Shown here piece by piece: positions 1-11,026 of a stretch of 64,000 bases of DNA. The notes under the pieces were generated by a model that saw only the letters and a program-made list of their open reading frames with translations, had not been told where the DNA came from and did not search any database. Position 1 is the stretch's first letter. Each line of letters opens with the position of its first letter. Origin of the DNA: Opitutia bacterium (lineage in GTDB: Bacteria > Verrucomicrobiota > Verrucomicrobiia > Opitutales > UBA953); NCBI GenBank assembly GCA_003569245.1, contig BGOM01000021.1, forward strand, positions 1 to 64,000. Reading direction: 5' to 3'. Made by a program: the position numbers and the translations under genes.

Positions 1-437
1 CACGGGCCGGCCTGCGACCGTGCGCCCGGTCCGTTCGCGCAACGCCTCGAGGAAACCTTGTCCATCGGTGGTGTGGCCGGTCCAGCCCGTCGGGGTGGCG
101 AGGAGCGTGTTCACCGACGCGGCGCGCCGGGCCTCGGCCGACAGCGACTCGACGAGTCCGAGGGCCTGCACCTTATGCGGCCGGTCAGATTGAGGCCGAC
201 GAAGCCTTTCGCATGCAGCGTGCGCAGCGCCGCGGGCAGTTCGGCCGCGGTGACGTGGAGGCGATGGTAGCGCCAGCCGGCCAGCTCGGGGTGGGTCGGG
301 CCGAGCGCCGCGAGCGCGGCGCCGTGCATCGCCGGGCTGAGCGAATGGGCGATAGGATCGCCGAGGACGCCCAGCTGCGGTCCGACGAAGCTCGCCGCGG
401 CCAGCGTCGCCGGCGTGAAGGTCTCAGGCGCGCTCAT
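1..437 (-). pseudogene. aroE: Shikimate dehydrogenase, partial and frameshifted
   Basis: Shikimate dehydrogenase reduces 3-dehydroshikimate with NADPH in chorismate synthesis. The N-terminal part reads GVLGDPIAHSLSPAMHG, the family's substrate-binding motif, and runs to GFVGLNLT. There the frame breaks: the expected continuation PHKVQALGLVESLS lies in another frame, with one base missing near 178-184 (GTG-CCG of the usual NVTVPHK reads GG-CCG). The second frame goes on through VNTLLATPTGWTGHTTDGQGF, the family's NTDG.GF block, to the window edge, so the C-terminus is outside. The start ATG overlaps the end of the upstream gene by 14 bases. Whether the break is real or a consensus error cannot be settled here. 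The nearby indels favour an error, so the gene may be intact in the organism. Confidence 0.85.
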
Positions 438-1267
438 CGAGTTGTTCCAGGGCGCGGACGAAACCCAGGTAGAGCCGGCTCGATCGGTCGTCGCCTTGGG
501 CTTCGTATTGGGAGACCAGGTTGCGACAGCAGCGCGCCAAGGTCTGTTCGGCGGAGACCGGTCCGAGGAAGGCCTCGTCGGCGGTAGGTGGTTGTCCAGC
601 AGCATGAGCTGGACGTCCGCGCGGGTGCGGAAGGCGCCGCCCTCATAGCAGTCGATGTAGAGCGGTTCCCGGCCGCGGAAGATCCCGACCATGAAGCGCC
701 CTGGCAGGCCGACCGGCTGCAGCGGGAGGCCGAGGCGCCGGCCGACGAGCAGGAAGATCAGGCAGAGCGAGATGGGGATGCCGCGCCGGGTCGAGATGAC
801 CTTGGACAGCAGGGAGGAGGCGGGCGCGGAGAACTTTCCTGAGCCCCGCGGTAGCCTTCCTCCCCGAACAGCACGCGGCAGAGGAGCCGGCATTTCGCCC
901 GCAGCTCCAGCGGTTCGGCGATCAGTTCCCGCGTGCGGTCCGCGAGCCGGTCGAGCTCGGCCGTATACGCGGACGGGGGCAGGGAAGGGGTGGCCACCCG
1001 TTCCAGGAGCAGGCAGGCTTCCTCCAGATCGATCGGCCCCGCGCGTAGGTAGGTCAGGAATGTCTGGGCCGCCGCCTCGACCGTCCGGAGGTCGGCCAGC
1101 AAGGAGTGCGCATGCGGGGCCAGCTCGGCCTTCGCGGCCAACTTCTCGAGCCAGAGGATGCCGGCGGTGCCGGCCGCCTTCACGTGGGCGGCCACGGCCT
1201 GCCGGACGACCGGGGAGGGGTCGTCGAGGAGGCGCTCCAGGGCGGCCAGCTGCGCATCGGAAGTCAT
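424..1267 (-). pseudogene. SirB1-type transglutaminase-like protein, two frameshifts
   Basis: The reading frame starts at the ATG ending at 1267 and runs through LEEACLLLERVATPSLPPSA to CRVLFGEEGYRGAQE. It then breaks near 836, where GAAAAGTTC appears as GAAAGTTC. A second frame gives KFSAPASSLLSKVISTRRG, IPISLCLIFLLVGRRLGLPL, then GLPGRFMVGI and LYIDCYEGG. A second break near 583-590 moves into TADEAFLGPVSAEQTLARCC, ending in ALEQLDERA. Restoring one base at each break gives 282 codons exactly. The RRGIPISL.L...VGRRLGLP.....PGRF block is typical of the SirB1/transglutaminase-like superfamily, whose biochemical role is poorly defined. The first ~110 residues look helical and HEAT-like. It sits in an apparent operon with aroE. 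Confidence 0.75.
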
Positions 1268-1493
1268 GCGTGAGGCAGTTTAGGCCAAGGCCCGTCGCGG
1301 GCAACACGGGACTGCTCCCCGGATCGGCCGCGCAGGGCGACAACCTCGTCTCGCTGGCGACGCGCTGTCCCTCCGCCTGTCCCTCTGAAAAGGGCCGGAA
1401 TCGCGGGTTTGGCCTTCGTCTTTGATCGCGCCGGAGGAAAACCAGGCCAGAATGCCTTTCGCCGCTTGGAACGGTTCGTGCAACCTCTCTCCC

Positions 1494-4093
<2,600 letters not shown>

Positions 4094-4125
4094 AGAAGCC
4101 CCGCGCCCGCTGAATCCTGTCGGCC

Positions 4126-5070
4126 ATGACCGCTACGCGCATCCGCTGCGGGGTGGCCGGCACGGGTTCGCTCGGCCAGCACCACGCCCGCATCTACTCG
4201 ACCCTGCCCGGCGCCGAACTCGCCGGCATCTTCGAGCCGAACGACGCCCGTGCGGCCGAGATCTGCGCCAAGCACGGTTGCCGGCGCTTCGCCACCCTCG
4301 ATGAGATGGCGGCCGCCTGCGACGCCGTCAGCGTCGTCGTCCCGACCAATCATCATGCCGCCGTCGCGCTACCCTTGCTGGCCAAGGGCGTCCACCTCCT
4401 GATCGAGAAGCCGATCTGCGTCACCCTCGCGGAGGCCGCCCAGATCCTCGAGGCCGCCGCCAAGGCCGACCGCATCGTCCAGGTCGGGCACATCGAGCAC
4501 TACAACCCGGTGATGTCCTACCTGGAGCAGGCCGTCGTCGACGCCCGTTACATCACCGCGGAGCGCCTGGCCCCCTTCACGCCTCGCGGCACCGAGGTCG
4601 GCGTCGTGCTGGATCTGATGATCCATGACATCGGTATCGTCCTCCAGCTGGCGAACTCGCCCGTCGAGCGCATCGACGCCGTCGGCGTGTCCGTCGTCAC
4701 GAAGACCGAGGACATCGCCAACGCCCGGATCGCCTTCAAGAACGGCTGCGTCGCCAACCTCAGCGCCAGCCGCGTCTCGCTGAAGAAGAACCGCGAGATC
4801 CGCGTCTTCCAGACCGGCGGCTACCTCTCCATCGACTTCATGGGCCAGAAGGGCCACACCGTGCGCGTCGATCCGACCGCGGAGGGCGGCTTCGCCAAGG
4901 AGGAGATCCCGATCGAGAAGGGCGAGCCCCTCGCCATCGAGCTCGCCTCGTTCACCGCGTGCGTCCGCGACCGCAGCCGCCCGAAGGTCAGCGGGGAGCT
5001 CGGCCGCACCGCCCTCGAGGTCGCCATCCAGATCACCGAGCAGATCCGCGCCGGCATGGCGCGCCGATGA
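4126..5070 (+). CDS. Gfo/Idh/MocA oxidoreductase beside lpxB (possible GnnA-like)
   Basis: This 314-residue NAD(P)-dependent sugar dehydrogenase has the Rossmann motif GVAGTGSLGQHHARIYSTL at residues ~8-26. The family's EKP motif appears as LLIEKPICVTLAEA, followed by VGHIEHYNPV. The stop overlaps the lpxB ATG (ATGA), so the two are translationally coupled. Gfo/Idh enzymes oxidise sugar hydroxyls. In Acidithiobacillus, gnnA of this family lies with the lpx genes and oxidises UDP-GlcNAc at C3 before GnnB adds an amine. That parallel suggests a lipid A sugar role here, but no aminotransferase partner is visible in the window, so the substrate remains open. Confidence 0.85.
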   Translation: MTATRIRCGVAGTGSLGQHHARIYSTLPGAELAGIFEPNDARAAEICAKHGCRRFATLDEMAAACDAVSVVVPTNHHAAVALPLLAKGVHLLIEKPICVTLAEAAQILEAAAKADRIVQVGHIEHYNPVMSYLEQAVVDARYITAERLAPFTPRGTEVGVVLDLMIHDIGIVLQLANSPVERIDAVGVSVVTKTEDIANARIAFKNGCVANLSASRVSLKKNREIRVFQTGGYLSIDFMGQKGHTVRVDPTAEGGFAKEEIPIEKGEPLAIELASFTACVRDRSRPKVSGELGRTALEVAIQITEQIRAGMARR

Positions 5071-6254
5071 GCGCGTTCCCGGCCATCCCCGGCGCCTTCG
5101 ACCGTCCCCGCTCCGGCGAGGTCGACGTGCTGGTCGTGGCCGGCGAGCACTCCGGGGACCAGCACGCGGCCAAGCTGGTGGCCGACTTGCGCGCCGCGCA
5201 CCCTCGGCTGCGCGTCGCGGCCTTCGGCGGCCCCTGCCTGCGTGAGGCCGGCGCCCAGCTGTTGTTCGACATGACGGGTTTCTCGGCCGTCGGCATCGTC
5301 GAGATCCTGGCCGCCTACCCGTTCTACCGGAAACTCTTCGACCGCATGGTCGCCTGGACCCTGCGCTGGAAGCCCCGGCTCGTCATCCTGGTCGATTACC
5401 CCGGACTCAACCTCCGGCTGGCCGAACGCCTGCGTCGCGCGGGCCTGTCCCGCGCCGGCGGCGGCGAGACGGCGGTGATCCAATACGTCAGCCCGCAGCT
5501 CTGGGCGTGGAAGCCCAAGCGTCGTTTCACCATGGCGCGCGACCTCGATGGCGTCGGCACGATTTTCCCGTTCGAGCCGGAGGTCTATGCCGACACGGGT
5601 CTGGACGCCCGTTTCGTCGGGCACCCGTTCGTCGAGGCCGGCCATGAATCGCCGTTGCGTTACGAGGCGGAGGGTCCGGTCCTCCTGCTCCCGGGCAGCC
5701 GCCCCAAGCCGGTACGGAAGATCTTCCCCGCGCTGGTCGAGGCCTTCGCCCGTTTCCGGCGCACGCACCCCGGACGACGCGCCTTGGTCCTGCACACCGG
5801 GGGCGAGGTCCATGCCGAGCTTTACCGCTTCTGCGCCGAGTATGGCGATGCCGCGAAGGGGATCGACCTGCGTCCGGTGTCCGAGGGGCCCGTCGGCGCC
5901 AGCGCCGCGCTCGTCAGTTCCGGCACGATGTCGCTCACGGTCGCCCTCGCGGGTATTCCCGGGGCGGTCGTGTATCGCGCGAACCCGTTGACCTGGGTCG
6001 TCGGCCGTCGCCTGATCGCCGGACGGGTCGACCACCTCGGCATCGCCAACATCCTCCTCAAGCGCCCGGCGTGGCCGGAGTACCTGCAGTCGGCTTGCGA
6101 GCCGCGGGCGCTGGCCGCGCGCCTCTCGGCCTGCGTCGACGACCCCGCCCTCCGGGCTACCGCGGCCGCGGACGCCGCGGAGCTTCGCGCCGGCCTCTCG
6201 GCGCGCGCGGGCTCCACGCCGGCCGAATGGGCGGCGACCTTCCTGCGTCCATGA
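5067..6254 (+). CDS. lpxB: Lipid-A-disaccharide synthase
   Basis: LpxB joins UDP-2,3-diacylglucosamine to lipid X to form the lipid A disaccharide at the inner membrane. The 395-residue product starts at the ATG overlapping the previous stop. It shows VDVLVVAGEHSGDQHAAKLV near the start, then GFSAVGIVEILAAYPFYRKL, and YVSPQLWAWKPKR in the centre, all family hallmarks. LLLPGSRPKPVRKIFPALVE and VSSGTMSLTVALAGIPGAVV cover the C-terminal nucleotide-binding half of the GT-B fold. The ORF track's upstream extension (MRPRPQPPEGQ...) is a shadow of the previous gene. It is strong evidence for a Gram-negative LPS-bearing cell. Confidence 0.95.
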   Translation: MSAFPAIPGAFDRPRSGEVDVLVVAGEHSGDQHAAKLVADLRAAHPRLRVAAFGGPCLREAGAQLLFDMTGFSAVGIVEILAAYPFYRKLFDRMVAWTLRWKPRLVILVDYPGLNLRLAERLRRAGLSRAGGGETAVIQYVSPQLWAWKPKRRFTMARDLDGVGTIFPFEPEVYADTGLDARFVGHPFVEAGHESPLRYEAEGPVLLLPGSRPKPVRKIFPALVEAFARFRRTHPGRRALVLHTGGEVHAELYRFCAEYGDAAKGIDLRPVSEGPVGASAALVSSGTMSLTVALAGIPGAVVYRANPLTWVVGRRLIAGRVDHLGIANILLKRPAWPEYLQSACEPRALAARLSACVDDPALRATAAADAAELRAGLSARAGSTPAEWAATFLRP

Positions 6255-7129
6255 GCACTTGCCTGCGCATCGCCGTGCTCGGCTGCGGCTACGTCGGTGC
6301 CGCCTTCGCCCGGCAGGCCAAGGCGGCCGGCCATGAGGTGCTGGGCGTGGTGCGTAGCATCGACTCGCGCGACCGGCTCCGGGCGGAGGGCCTCGCGGCC
6401 GAGGCCTGCGATCTCTTCGCGGGTGATTGGTCCGCCTTGCCCGCCGCGTTCGACGTCGTCGTCTACGCCGCGAGCACGGGCGGCGGCGGCCCCGAGGCCT
6501 ACGCCCTCGCCTACGACATCGGCGTCCGCCGGGCGCTCGCCTGGGCGCAGGCCGTGGGCGCGACGCGCTTTCTCTTCACCAGCTCGACCGGTGTCTACCG
6601 CCAGGACGATGGTTCCGTGGTCGACGAGGACTCGCCGGTCGGCGGCGCGCCCACCGCGGACGCGATCCTCGCGGGGGAACGGGCGGTGCTCGAGTCCGGC
6701 CTGCCCTACGCGCGGGTGCTGCGTTTCGGCGGACTGTACGGTCCCGGTCGGCATCACCTGCTCGACCAGCTGCGCCGCGGTGAGCGTGTGATCGGCGGAC
6801 GCGTCGATCACCGCATCAACTACCTGCATCGCGATGACGCGGCCTCGGCGCTGCTGCAGGCCGCCACGGTCGGTCGGACGGGTCCGCGCGTGTACAACGT
6901 CGTCGACGGCCGACCCGTCACGAAGCAGGCCTTGGCGCTTTGGCTCGCCGATTGCCTGGGCCACGATGCGCCCACCTTCGACCCGGCCGCGCCCGCGGGC
7001 CCGCGGATGGCCAAAGGGGGTCGGACGCAGCCTGACCGGATCGTCGCCGCGGAGCGGATCGGCCGCGAACTAGGCTGGATTCCTCGCTATCCCGACGTTT
7101 TTGCGGGAATGCAGGCGTTGCTGGCCTGA
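6251..7129 (+). CDS. NAD-dependent epimerase/dehydratase-like SDR (YeeZ-type)
   Basis: This 292-residue extended short-chain dehydrogenase has the nucleotide motif IAVLGCGYVGAAFARQAKAA at the N-terminus. FTSSTGVYRQDDG carries the catalytic serine and tyrosine region, and LRFGGLYGPGR follows. It resembles the YeeZ subgroup, in which the usual YxxxK lysine is shifted: the sequence after TGVY lacks a clear tyrosine-lysine pair, so activity is uncertain. The ATG overlaps the lpxB stop (ATGA), which makes it third in the Gfo/Idh-lpxB operon and hints at a nucleotide-sugar or cell-envelope role. The substrate cannot be read from the sequence. Confidence 0.8.
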   Translation: MSTCLRIAVLGCGYVGAAFARQAKAAGHEVLGVVRSIDSRDRLRAEGLAAEACDLFAGDWSALPAAFDVVVYAASTGGGGPEAYALAYDIGVRRALAWAQAVGATRFLFTSSTGVYRQDDGSVVDEDSPVGGAPTADAILAGERAVLESGLPYARVLRFGGLYGPGRHHLLDQLRRGERVIGGRVDHRINYLHRDDAASALLQAATVGRTGPRVYNVVDGRPVTKQALALWLADCLGHDAPTFDPAAPAGPRMAKGGRTQPDRIVAAERIGRELGWIPRYPDVFAGMQALLA

Positions 7130-7223
7130 GCCAGGGGGAGGGTGGTGTTGCGGTGTGTTACCCCGTTCGCCATGCGTTCGTAACAATCGCCTGTCATGAT
7201 GCCCGGGTCTTCTCCAACCCAAC

Positions 7224-8546
7224 ATGACCCACCGCATCAAACAGTTCCTCGTCGCCGCCGCCGTGCTTGGTGGCGCTCACACCGCGCTCGCCGTCGAGCG
7301 TAACCCCGCCTTGGACATCCTCGTCAAGAAGGGCCTTATCACCGCCGAGGAACGCGCGCAGGCCCTCGAGTCCGCGGCCGTGGCCAAGCTCGCCGCCGGC
7401 CCCCGCGAGATCCCCTGGTACGAAACCCTCAAGATCGACGGCTACACCCAGTTCCGCTTCACCGAGTCGATGGATGATGCGGCCAAGCGCCTCGGCGCCC
7501 TCCCGGCCGACCGCTCCGTCAGCACCACGGAAGGCCTGCTGCTCCGCCGAGGCCGCTTCAAGATCACCGGTGACGTCAGCCCGCGCGTCTCGCTCTACAC
7601 CCAGCTCGACTTCGCCGCCAGCACCGGGGCCACGACCCTCTCGCTGCAGGCCCGCGATATCTACGCCGATATCGCCCTCGACGATGCCAAGGAGCACCGC
7701 GTCCGCGCCGGTCTTTCCAAGGTCCCCTACGGCTGGGTCAACCTCCAGTCCTCCCAGAACCGTCTGACGATGGAGCGTCCGGAAGCCCTCAATACCGCGG
7801 TCGAAGGCGAGCGCGACCTGGGCATCTACTACATGTACGCCTCGAAGGAGTGCCGGGAGCTCTTCAAATCCCTGACCAAGGACGGTCTCAAAGGGTCGGG
7901 CGACTACGGCGTCTTCACCGTCGGCGGTTTCAACGGCCAAGGTCTCAACCGCGGCGACCAGAACGGCGAGCCCCACCTCCTCGCCCGCCTGAGCTACCCC
8001 TGGAAGACCAAGAGCGGCCAGATCTACGAAGCCGGCATCGGCGGTTACACCGGCAAGTACGTCGTCACGAAGAGCACCGGCACCGGCGGCACCCACCCCA
8101 CCGGCGGACCCGAGTTCGATGATCGCCGCGCCTTCGCGACCTTCGTGATGTACCCCCAGCCCTTCGGTATCGAGGCCGAGTGGACCGTCGGTCAGGGCCC
8201 CCAGCTCAATGACGCCCGCACGGCGATCTCCCTGAACGACCTGCACGGCGGGTACGTGATGATCAACTACCGCATCCTCAGCGGCGAAAACGAGTTCTTC
8301 CCGTTCGTCCGCTGGAACTACTTCGACGGCGCCCGCAAGTTCAACACCAACGCCCACAAGCTGGTGGTGAACGAGATCGACGTCGGCTGCGAGTGGCAGC
8401 TCAACAAGGCGCTCGAACTGCAGCTCCAGTACACCCTGTGCGCCGAGCGTAACGCCTACACGGCGCCCACCACCAGCGGCAGCGGTAGCTACACCAACAT
8501 CAAGGACTCCCGCCGCCTCGCCATCCAGCTCCAGTTCAACTACTGA
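7224..8546 (+). CDS. Outer-membrane porin, OprP/OprO family
   Basis: The 440-residue protein begins with a signal peptide (MTHRIKQFLVAAAVLGGAHT, cleavage likely after ALA). A short helical segment follows, NPALDILVKKGLITAEER, of the kind seen at the start of phosphate-selective porins. The rest alternates as beta strands (GRFKITGDVSPRVSLYTQLD, RAGLSKVPYGWVNLQSSQNR) and closes with RRLAIQLQFNY, an aromatic C-terminal residue typical of BAM substrates. It is a likely 16-strand trimeric porin for anions such as phosphate, by family inference only. It stands alone between a 94-base leader and its own terminator. The leader holds one CTGTCAT half-site but no convincing full Pho box. Confidence 0.85.
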   Translation: MTHRIKQFLVAAAVLGGAHTALAVERNPALDILVKKGLITAEERAQALESAAVAKLAAGPREIPWYETLKIDGYTQFRFTESMDDAAKRLGALPADRSVSTTEGLLLRRGRFKITGDVSPRVSLYTQLDFAASTGATTLSLQARDIYADIALDDAKEHRVRAGLSKVPYGWVNLQSSQNRLTMERPEALNTAVEGERDLGIYYMYASKECRELFKSLTKDGLKGSGDYGVFTVGGFNGQGLNRGDQNGEPHLLARLSYPWKTKSGQIYEAGIGGYTGKYVVTKSTGTGGTHPTGGPEFDDRRAFATFVMYPQPFGIEAEWTVGQGPQLNDARTAISLNDLHGGYVMINYRILSGENEFFPFVRWNYFDGARKFNTNAHKLVVNEIDVGCEWQLNKALELQLQYTLCAERNAYTAPTTSGSGSYTNIKDSRRLAIQLQFNY

Positions 8547-8570
8547 GCCCGGTAGGTCGGGATGTGCTTC

Positions 8571-8600
8571 GAGGGCCGGCAGCGATGCCGGCCCTCTTTC
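8571..8600 (+). terminator. Terminator after porin gene
   Basis: GAGGGCCGGC, a six-base loop and GCCGGCCCTC form a 10-bp perfect stem followed by TTTC. It lies 24 bases after the porin stop. Confidence 0.8.
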
Positions 8601-8664
8601 GTGTCCGGGTCGGACGCCTGACCCGGGCCTTGCGGCCGGGCCGCCGCCCGTCCAGGCTGCGGGC

Positions 8665-9165
8665 GTGGCCGACATCTATACCCGCGCCGAGCGTAGCGCC
8701 CTGATGGCCAAGGTGCGGGGGCGGGGGAACGCGTCCACCGAACTGACCTTGGCCCGGCTCTTCCGCGCGGAAGGTATCTCCGGGTGGCGGCGGCAACGAC
8801 GATTGACGGGCGGACGTGGTGCTGCCGCCTGGAAGGTGAGACCCGACTTCGTCTTCCCGCTTCGCCGCTGGGCGATCTTCGTGGATGGCTGCTTCTGGCA
8901 TGGCTGTCCCCGGCATGGTACGCGTCCCGCGGGCAACGCGGCGTTCTGGCGACGCAAGTTCGCGGCCAACCGGGCCCGCGACCGGCGGAACACCCGGCAA
9001 CTCCGGGGTGCTGGCTGGCGCGTGCTGCGGTTGTGGGAGCATGAGCTGCGCCCGTCGGCTCGCCCCGGGCTTCTGCGCAAACTCCGCCGCTTCACGTCCG
9101 CTCGCGCCAACAAAAAACCCGGCCAGTCGGCCGGGTCTGCGGGGCGAAACCGCCGGGCGGCTTAG
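8665..9165 (+). CDS. vsr: Very short patch repair endonuclease, orphan
   Basis: Vsr nicks 5' of the T in T:G mismatches left by deamination of 5-methylcytosine. The 166-residue product starts at a GTG and reads DIYTRAERSALMAKVRGRGN, matching the family's D.....RS.MM..I..... start. RPDFVFP carries the catalytic aspartate, FVDGCFWHGCP the zinc/active-site histidine and cysteine block, and GWRVLRLWEHEL the closing strand (usually WECE). The C-terminal ~25 residues (RANKKPGQSAGSAGRNRRAA) are basic and coded across a terminator for the convergent gene, so they may be non-essential. No cytosine methyltransferase lies next to it. Its stop overlaps the convergent gene's stop by four bases. Confidence 0.92.
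   Translation: MADIYTRAERSALMAKVRGRGNASTELTLARLFRAEGISGWRRQRRLTGGRGAAAWKVRPDFVFPLRRWAIFVDGCFWHGCPRHGTRPAGNAAFWRRKFAANRARDRRNTRQLRGAGWRVLRLWEHELRPSARPGLLRKLRRFTSARANKKPGQSAGSAGRNRRAA
9112..9136 (-). terminator. Terminator of coiled-coil gene inside vsr 3' end
   Basis: On the minus strand ACCCGGCC-GACT-GGCCGGGT is followed by a run of T. It sits ~26 bases past the stop of the coiled-coil gene and lies within the vsr coding sequence. Confidence 0.75.
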
Positions 9166-9761
9166 CGCGCGCGGTAGTTCGGCGAAGGGTTGTCGAACCC
9201 CTTCATGTCGGCCTTGAGGCGGGCGAGTTCCTCTTCGAGGGTCGCGAGCTTGGTGTTCGCCTCGGTCAGCTTGCCGTTGGCTTCGCGCAGGGCGATGGAG
9301 GCCTGTTCGAGGTCGCCTTCGGCTTTCTTGGCCTTGGCCACGGCTTCGCGAAGGTCGGAGCCGTCGCGGAGCTTGGCGATCTCGGCGTTCACCTCGTTGA
9401 GGCGGGCGGCGGCTTCGGAGCGGGCCTTCTCGAGCTCGGCGATCTTGGTGGCACCGGTCTTCAGGTCGGCGAGGGCTTGGGCCAGGTCATCGGCCGTCTT
9501 CTTGGTGCTGTCGACGGTGGCCTTGGCGGCGTCCTTGGCGGCGGCTTCGCCGGCGAGGGCGGCCTTGGCGCGGACTTCGGCCTCGAAGGTCTTGCGCTCG
9601 GCGGCGGCGACCTTGGCGCCGGAGGCGCGGATGGCGACGAGGGATTCCTCCTTGGCCTTGATGACTTCCTGCTTGGCCAGGTCGGCGTCGTTGAAGGTCA
9701 CGATCGTGACGCCGGCGAGGGCGGCGGCCACGAGGCTCAGGATGGTGGTGGTCGGATTCAT
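9162..9761 (-). CDS. Membrane-anchored Ala/Lys/Glu-rich coiled-coil protein
   Basis: The 199-residue protein has one N-terminal hydrophobic segment (TTTILSLVAAALAGVTIVTF, residues ~4-23). After it comes a long charged helix with heptad-like spacing (AELEKARSEAAARLNEVNAE, LEEELARLKADMKGF) up to the C-terminus. It would form an extended, probably periplasmic, coiled coil tethered to the inner membrane. I recognise no named family and do not infer a function. The start is the only ATG before the hydrophobic segment. An inverted repeat GATTTTCG...CGAAAATC abuts the ATG directly, leaving no room for a ribosome-binding site. It may end nspC transcription or modulate this gene. Confidence 0.7.
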   Translation of the reverse strand: MNPTTTILSLVAAALAGVTIVTFNDADLAKQEVIKAKEESLVAIRASGAKVAAAERKTFEAEVRAKAALAGEAAAKDAAKATVDSTKKTADDLAQALADLKTGATKIAELEKARSEAAARLNEVNAEIAKLRDGSDLREAVAKAKKAEGDLEQASIALREANGKLTEANTKLATLEEELARLKADMKGFDNPSPNYRAR

Positions 9762-9814
9762 GATTTTCGCCCGACTTTGGCCGAAAATCCCCGGGGGTCA
9801 AGCGCCTACGGGCT

Positions 9815-10990
9815 TCAGGAAAGGCGGTTCTTGTAGTCCGCGTAGCCGAAGCGGCGGATCACTTCCGTCCGTCCGGTCGCCGGGTCGAAGCTGGCGATGG
9901 CGGGCAGGGGAACGCCGTTGAAGGTCGTGTTCTTGACGAACGTATAATGCGACATGTCGAGGAAGACCAGCCGCTGCCCGACCCGCAGGGGGGTGGCGAA
10001 CGAGTAGTCCCCGATGACATCACCGGCCAGGCAGGTGGCGCTCCCGAGACGGTAGGTATGGGGTAGCTTGCCGGGCAGGTCCGCCCCGACGATATCGGCC
10101 CGGTAGGGCATCTCCAAGGTGTCCGGCATGTGACAGGTCGCGGAGAGGTCGAGGATGGCGATGTCCACCCCGTTATGGACCAGGTCGAGCACCGTGCCGA
10201 CGAGCACGCCGGTGCCGATGCCGATGGCCTCGCCGGGTTCGAGGTAGACCTGCAGGTGCTCGCCCCAGCGGGCGCGGAAACCGGTGATGATGCGCACGAG
10301 GCGGTCGAGGTCGTAGCCCGGGCGGGTGATGTGGTGGCCGCCGCCGAAGTTGACCCACTTCATCCGCGGGAGGAACTCGCCGAACTTCGTCTCGAAGGCC
10401 GCGACCGTCCGTTCGAGGACGTCCGAGCCCTGCTGGCACATCGTGTGGAAGTGCAGGCCCTCGAGGCCGTCGAGATCGGCCGGATCCTTGATCTCGGAGC
10501 GGAGCGTGCCGAGGCGCGAGCCGGCCGCGCAGGGATTGTAGAGCTCGACGTCGACCTCGGCGTGCTCGGGGTTGACGCGCAGGCCGAAGGAGATTTTGCG
10601 GCCGGCGGCGAGGGCCGCGGCCCGGTGGCGCTTCCACTGGGAAGGCGAGTTGAACGAGATGTGGTCGGCGATGCGGAGCAGGTGCGCGAACTCCTCGTCC
10701 TTGAAGGCCGGCGAATAGGCGTGCACCTCGCCGCCGAACTCCTCGCGGCCGAGCAGGGCCTCGTGCAGGCCCGAGGACGTGGTGCCCGCGAGGTACTTCG
10801 ACACGAGCTTCGCCTCGCTGAACTGGGCGAAGCCCTTGAGCGCCAGGAGGACCTTGGCGCCCGAGCGGTCCATCACCGAGCGCAGGATGCGGAGGTTCTG
10901 TTCCAGCAGGCCGCGGTGCAGCACGTGGCAGGGGCTCGGGACCTGGGAGAGGTCGACCTTCGCGAAGGCATCGGTGAGGGCGTCGGACAC
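9815..10990 (-). CDS. nspC: Carboxynorspermidine decarboxylase
   Basis: A PLP enzyme of the alanine racemase-fold (group IV) decarboxylases that removes CO2 from carboxy(nor)spermidine as the last step of the alternative spermidine pathway. The 391-residue product reads SPCHVLHRGLLEQNLRILRS, then KVLLALKGFAQF with the PLP lysine at ~52. VNFGGGHHITRPGYD and YLEPGEAIG bind the PLP phosphate, and DLSATCHMPDTLEMPYRADI carries the substrate-site cysteine and aspartate region. It lies just downstream of the carboxynorspermidine synthase gene on the same strand, which completes the two-step route. A terminator between the two suggests partly separate expression. Confidence 0.93.
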   Translation of the reverse strand: MSDALTDAFAKVDLSQVPSPCHVLHRGLLEQNLRILRSVMDRSGAKVLLALKGFAQFSEAKLVSKYLAGTTSSGLHEALLGREEFGGEVHAYSPAFKDEEFAHLLRIADHISFNSPSQWKRHRAAALAAGRKISFGLRVNPEHAEVDVELYNPCAAGSRLGTLRSEIKDPADLDGLEGLHFHTMCQQGSDVLERTVAAFETKFGEFLPRMKWVNFGGGHHITRPGYDLDRLVRIITGFRARWGEHLQVYLEPGEAIGIGTGVLVGTVLDLVHNGVDIAILDLSATCHMPDTLEMPYRADIVGADLPGKLPHTYRLGSATCLAGDVIGDYSFATPLRVGQRLVFLDMSHYTFVKNTTFNGVPLPAIASFDPATGRTEVIRRFGYADYKNRLS

Positions 10991-11026
10991 GGGGGAAAAG
11001 TTGGCGGGCGCGGTCCGGGGCGCAAA

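Noticed and set aside
1268-1493. Heat-shock promoter or CIRCE element before clpB
   Set aside because: No TTAGCACTC inverted repeat and no convincing sigma-32 type boxes are visible.
7150-7215. Pho box upstream of the porin
   Set aside because: Only one CTGTCAT half-site is present; the position 11 bases upstream matches poorly, so PhoB control cannot be supported.
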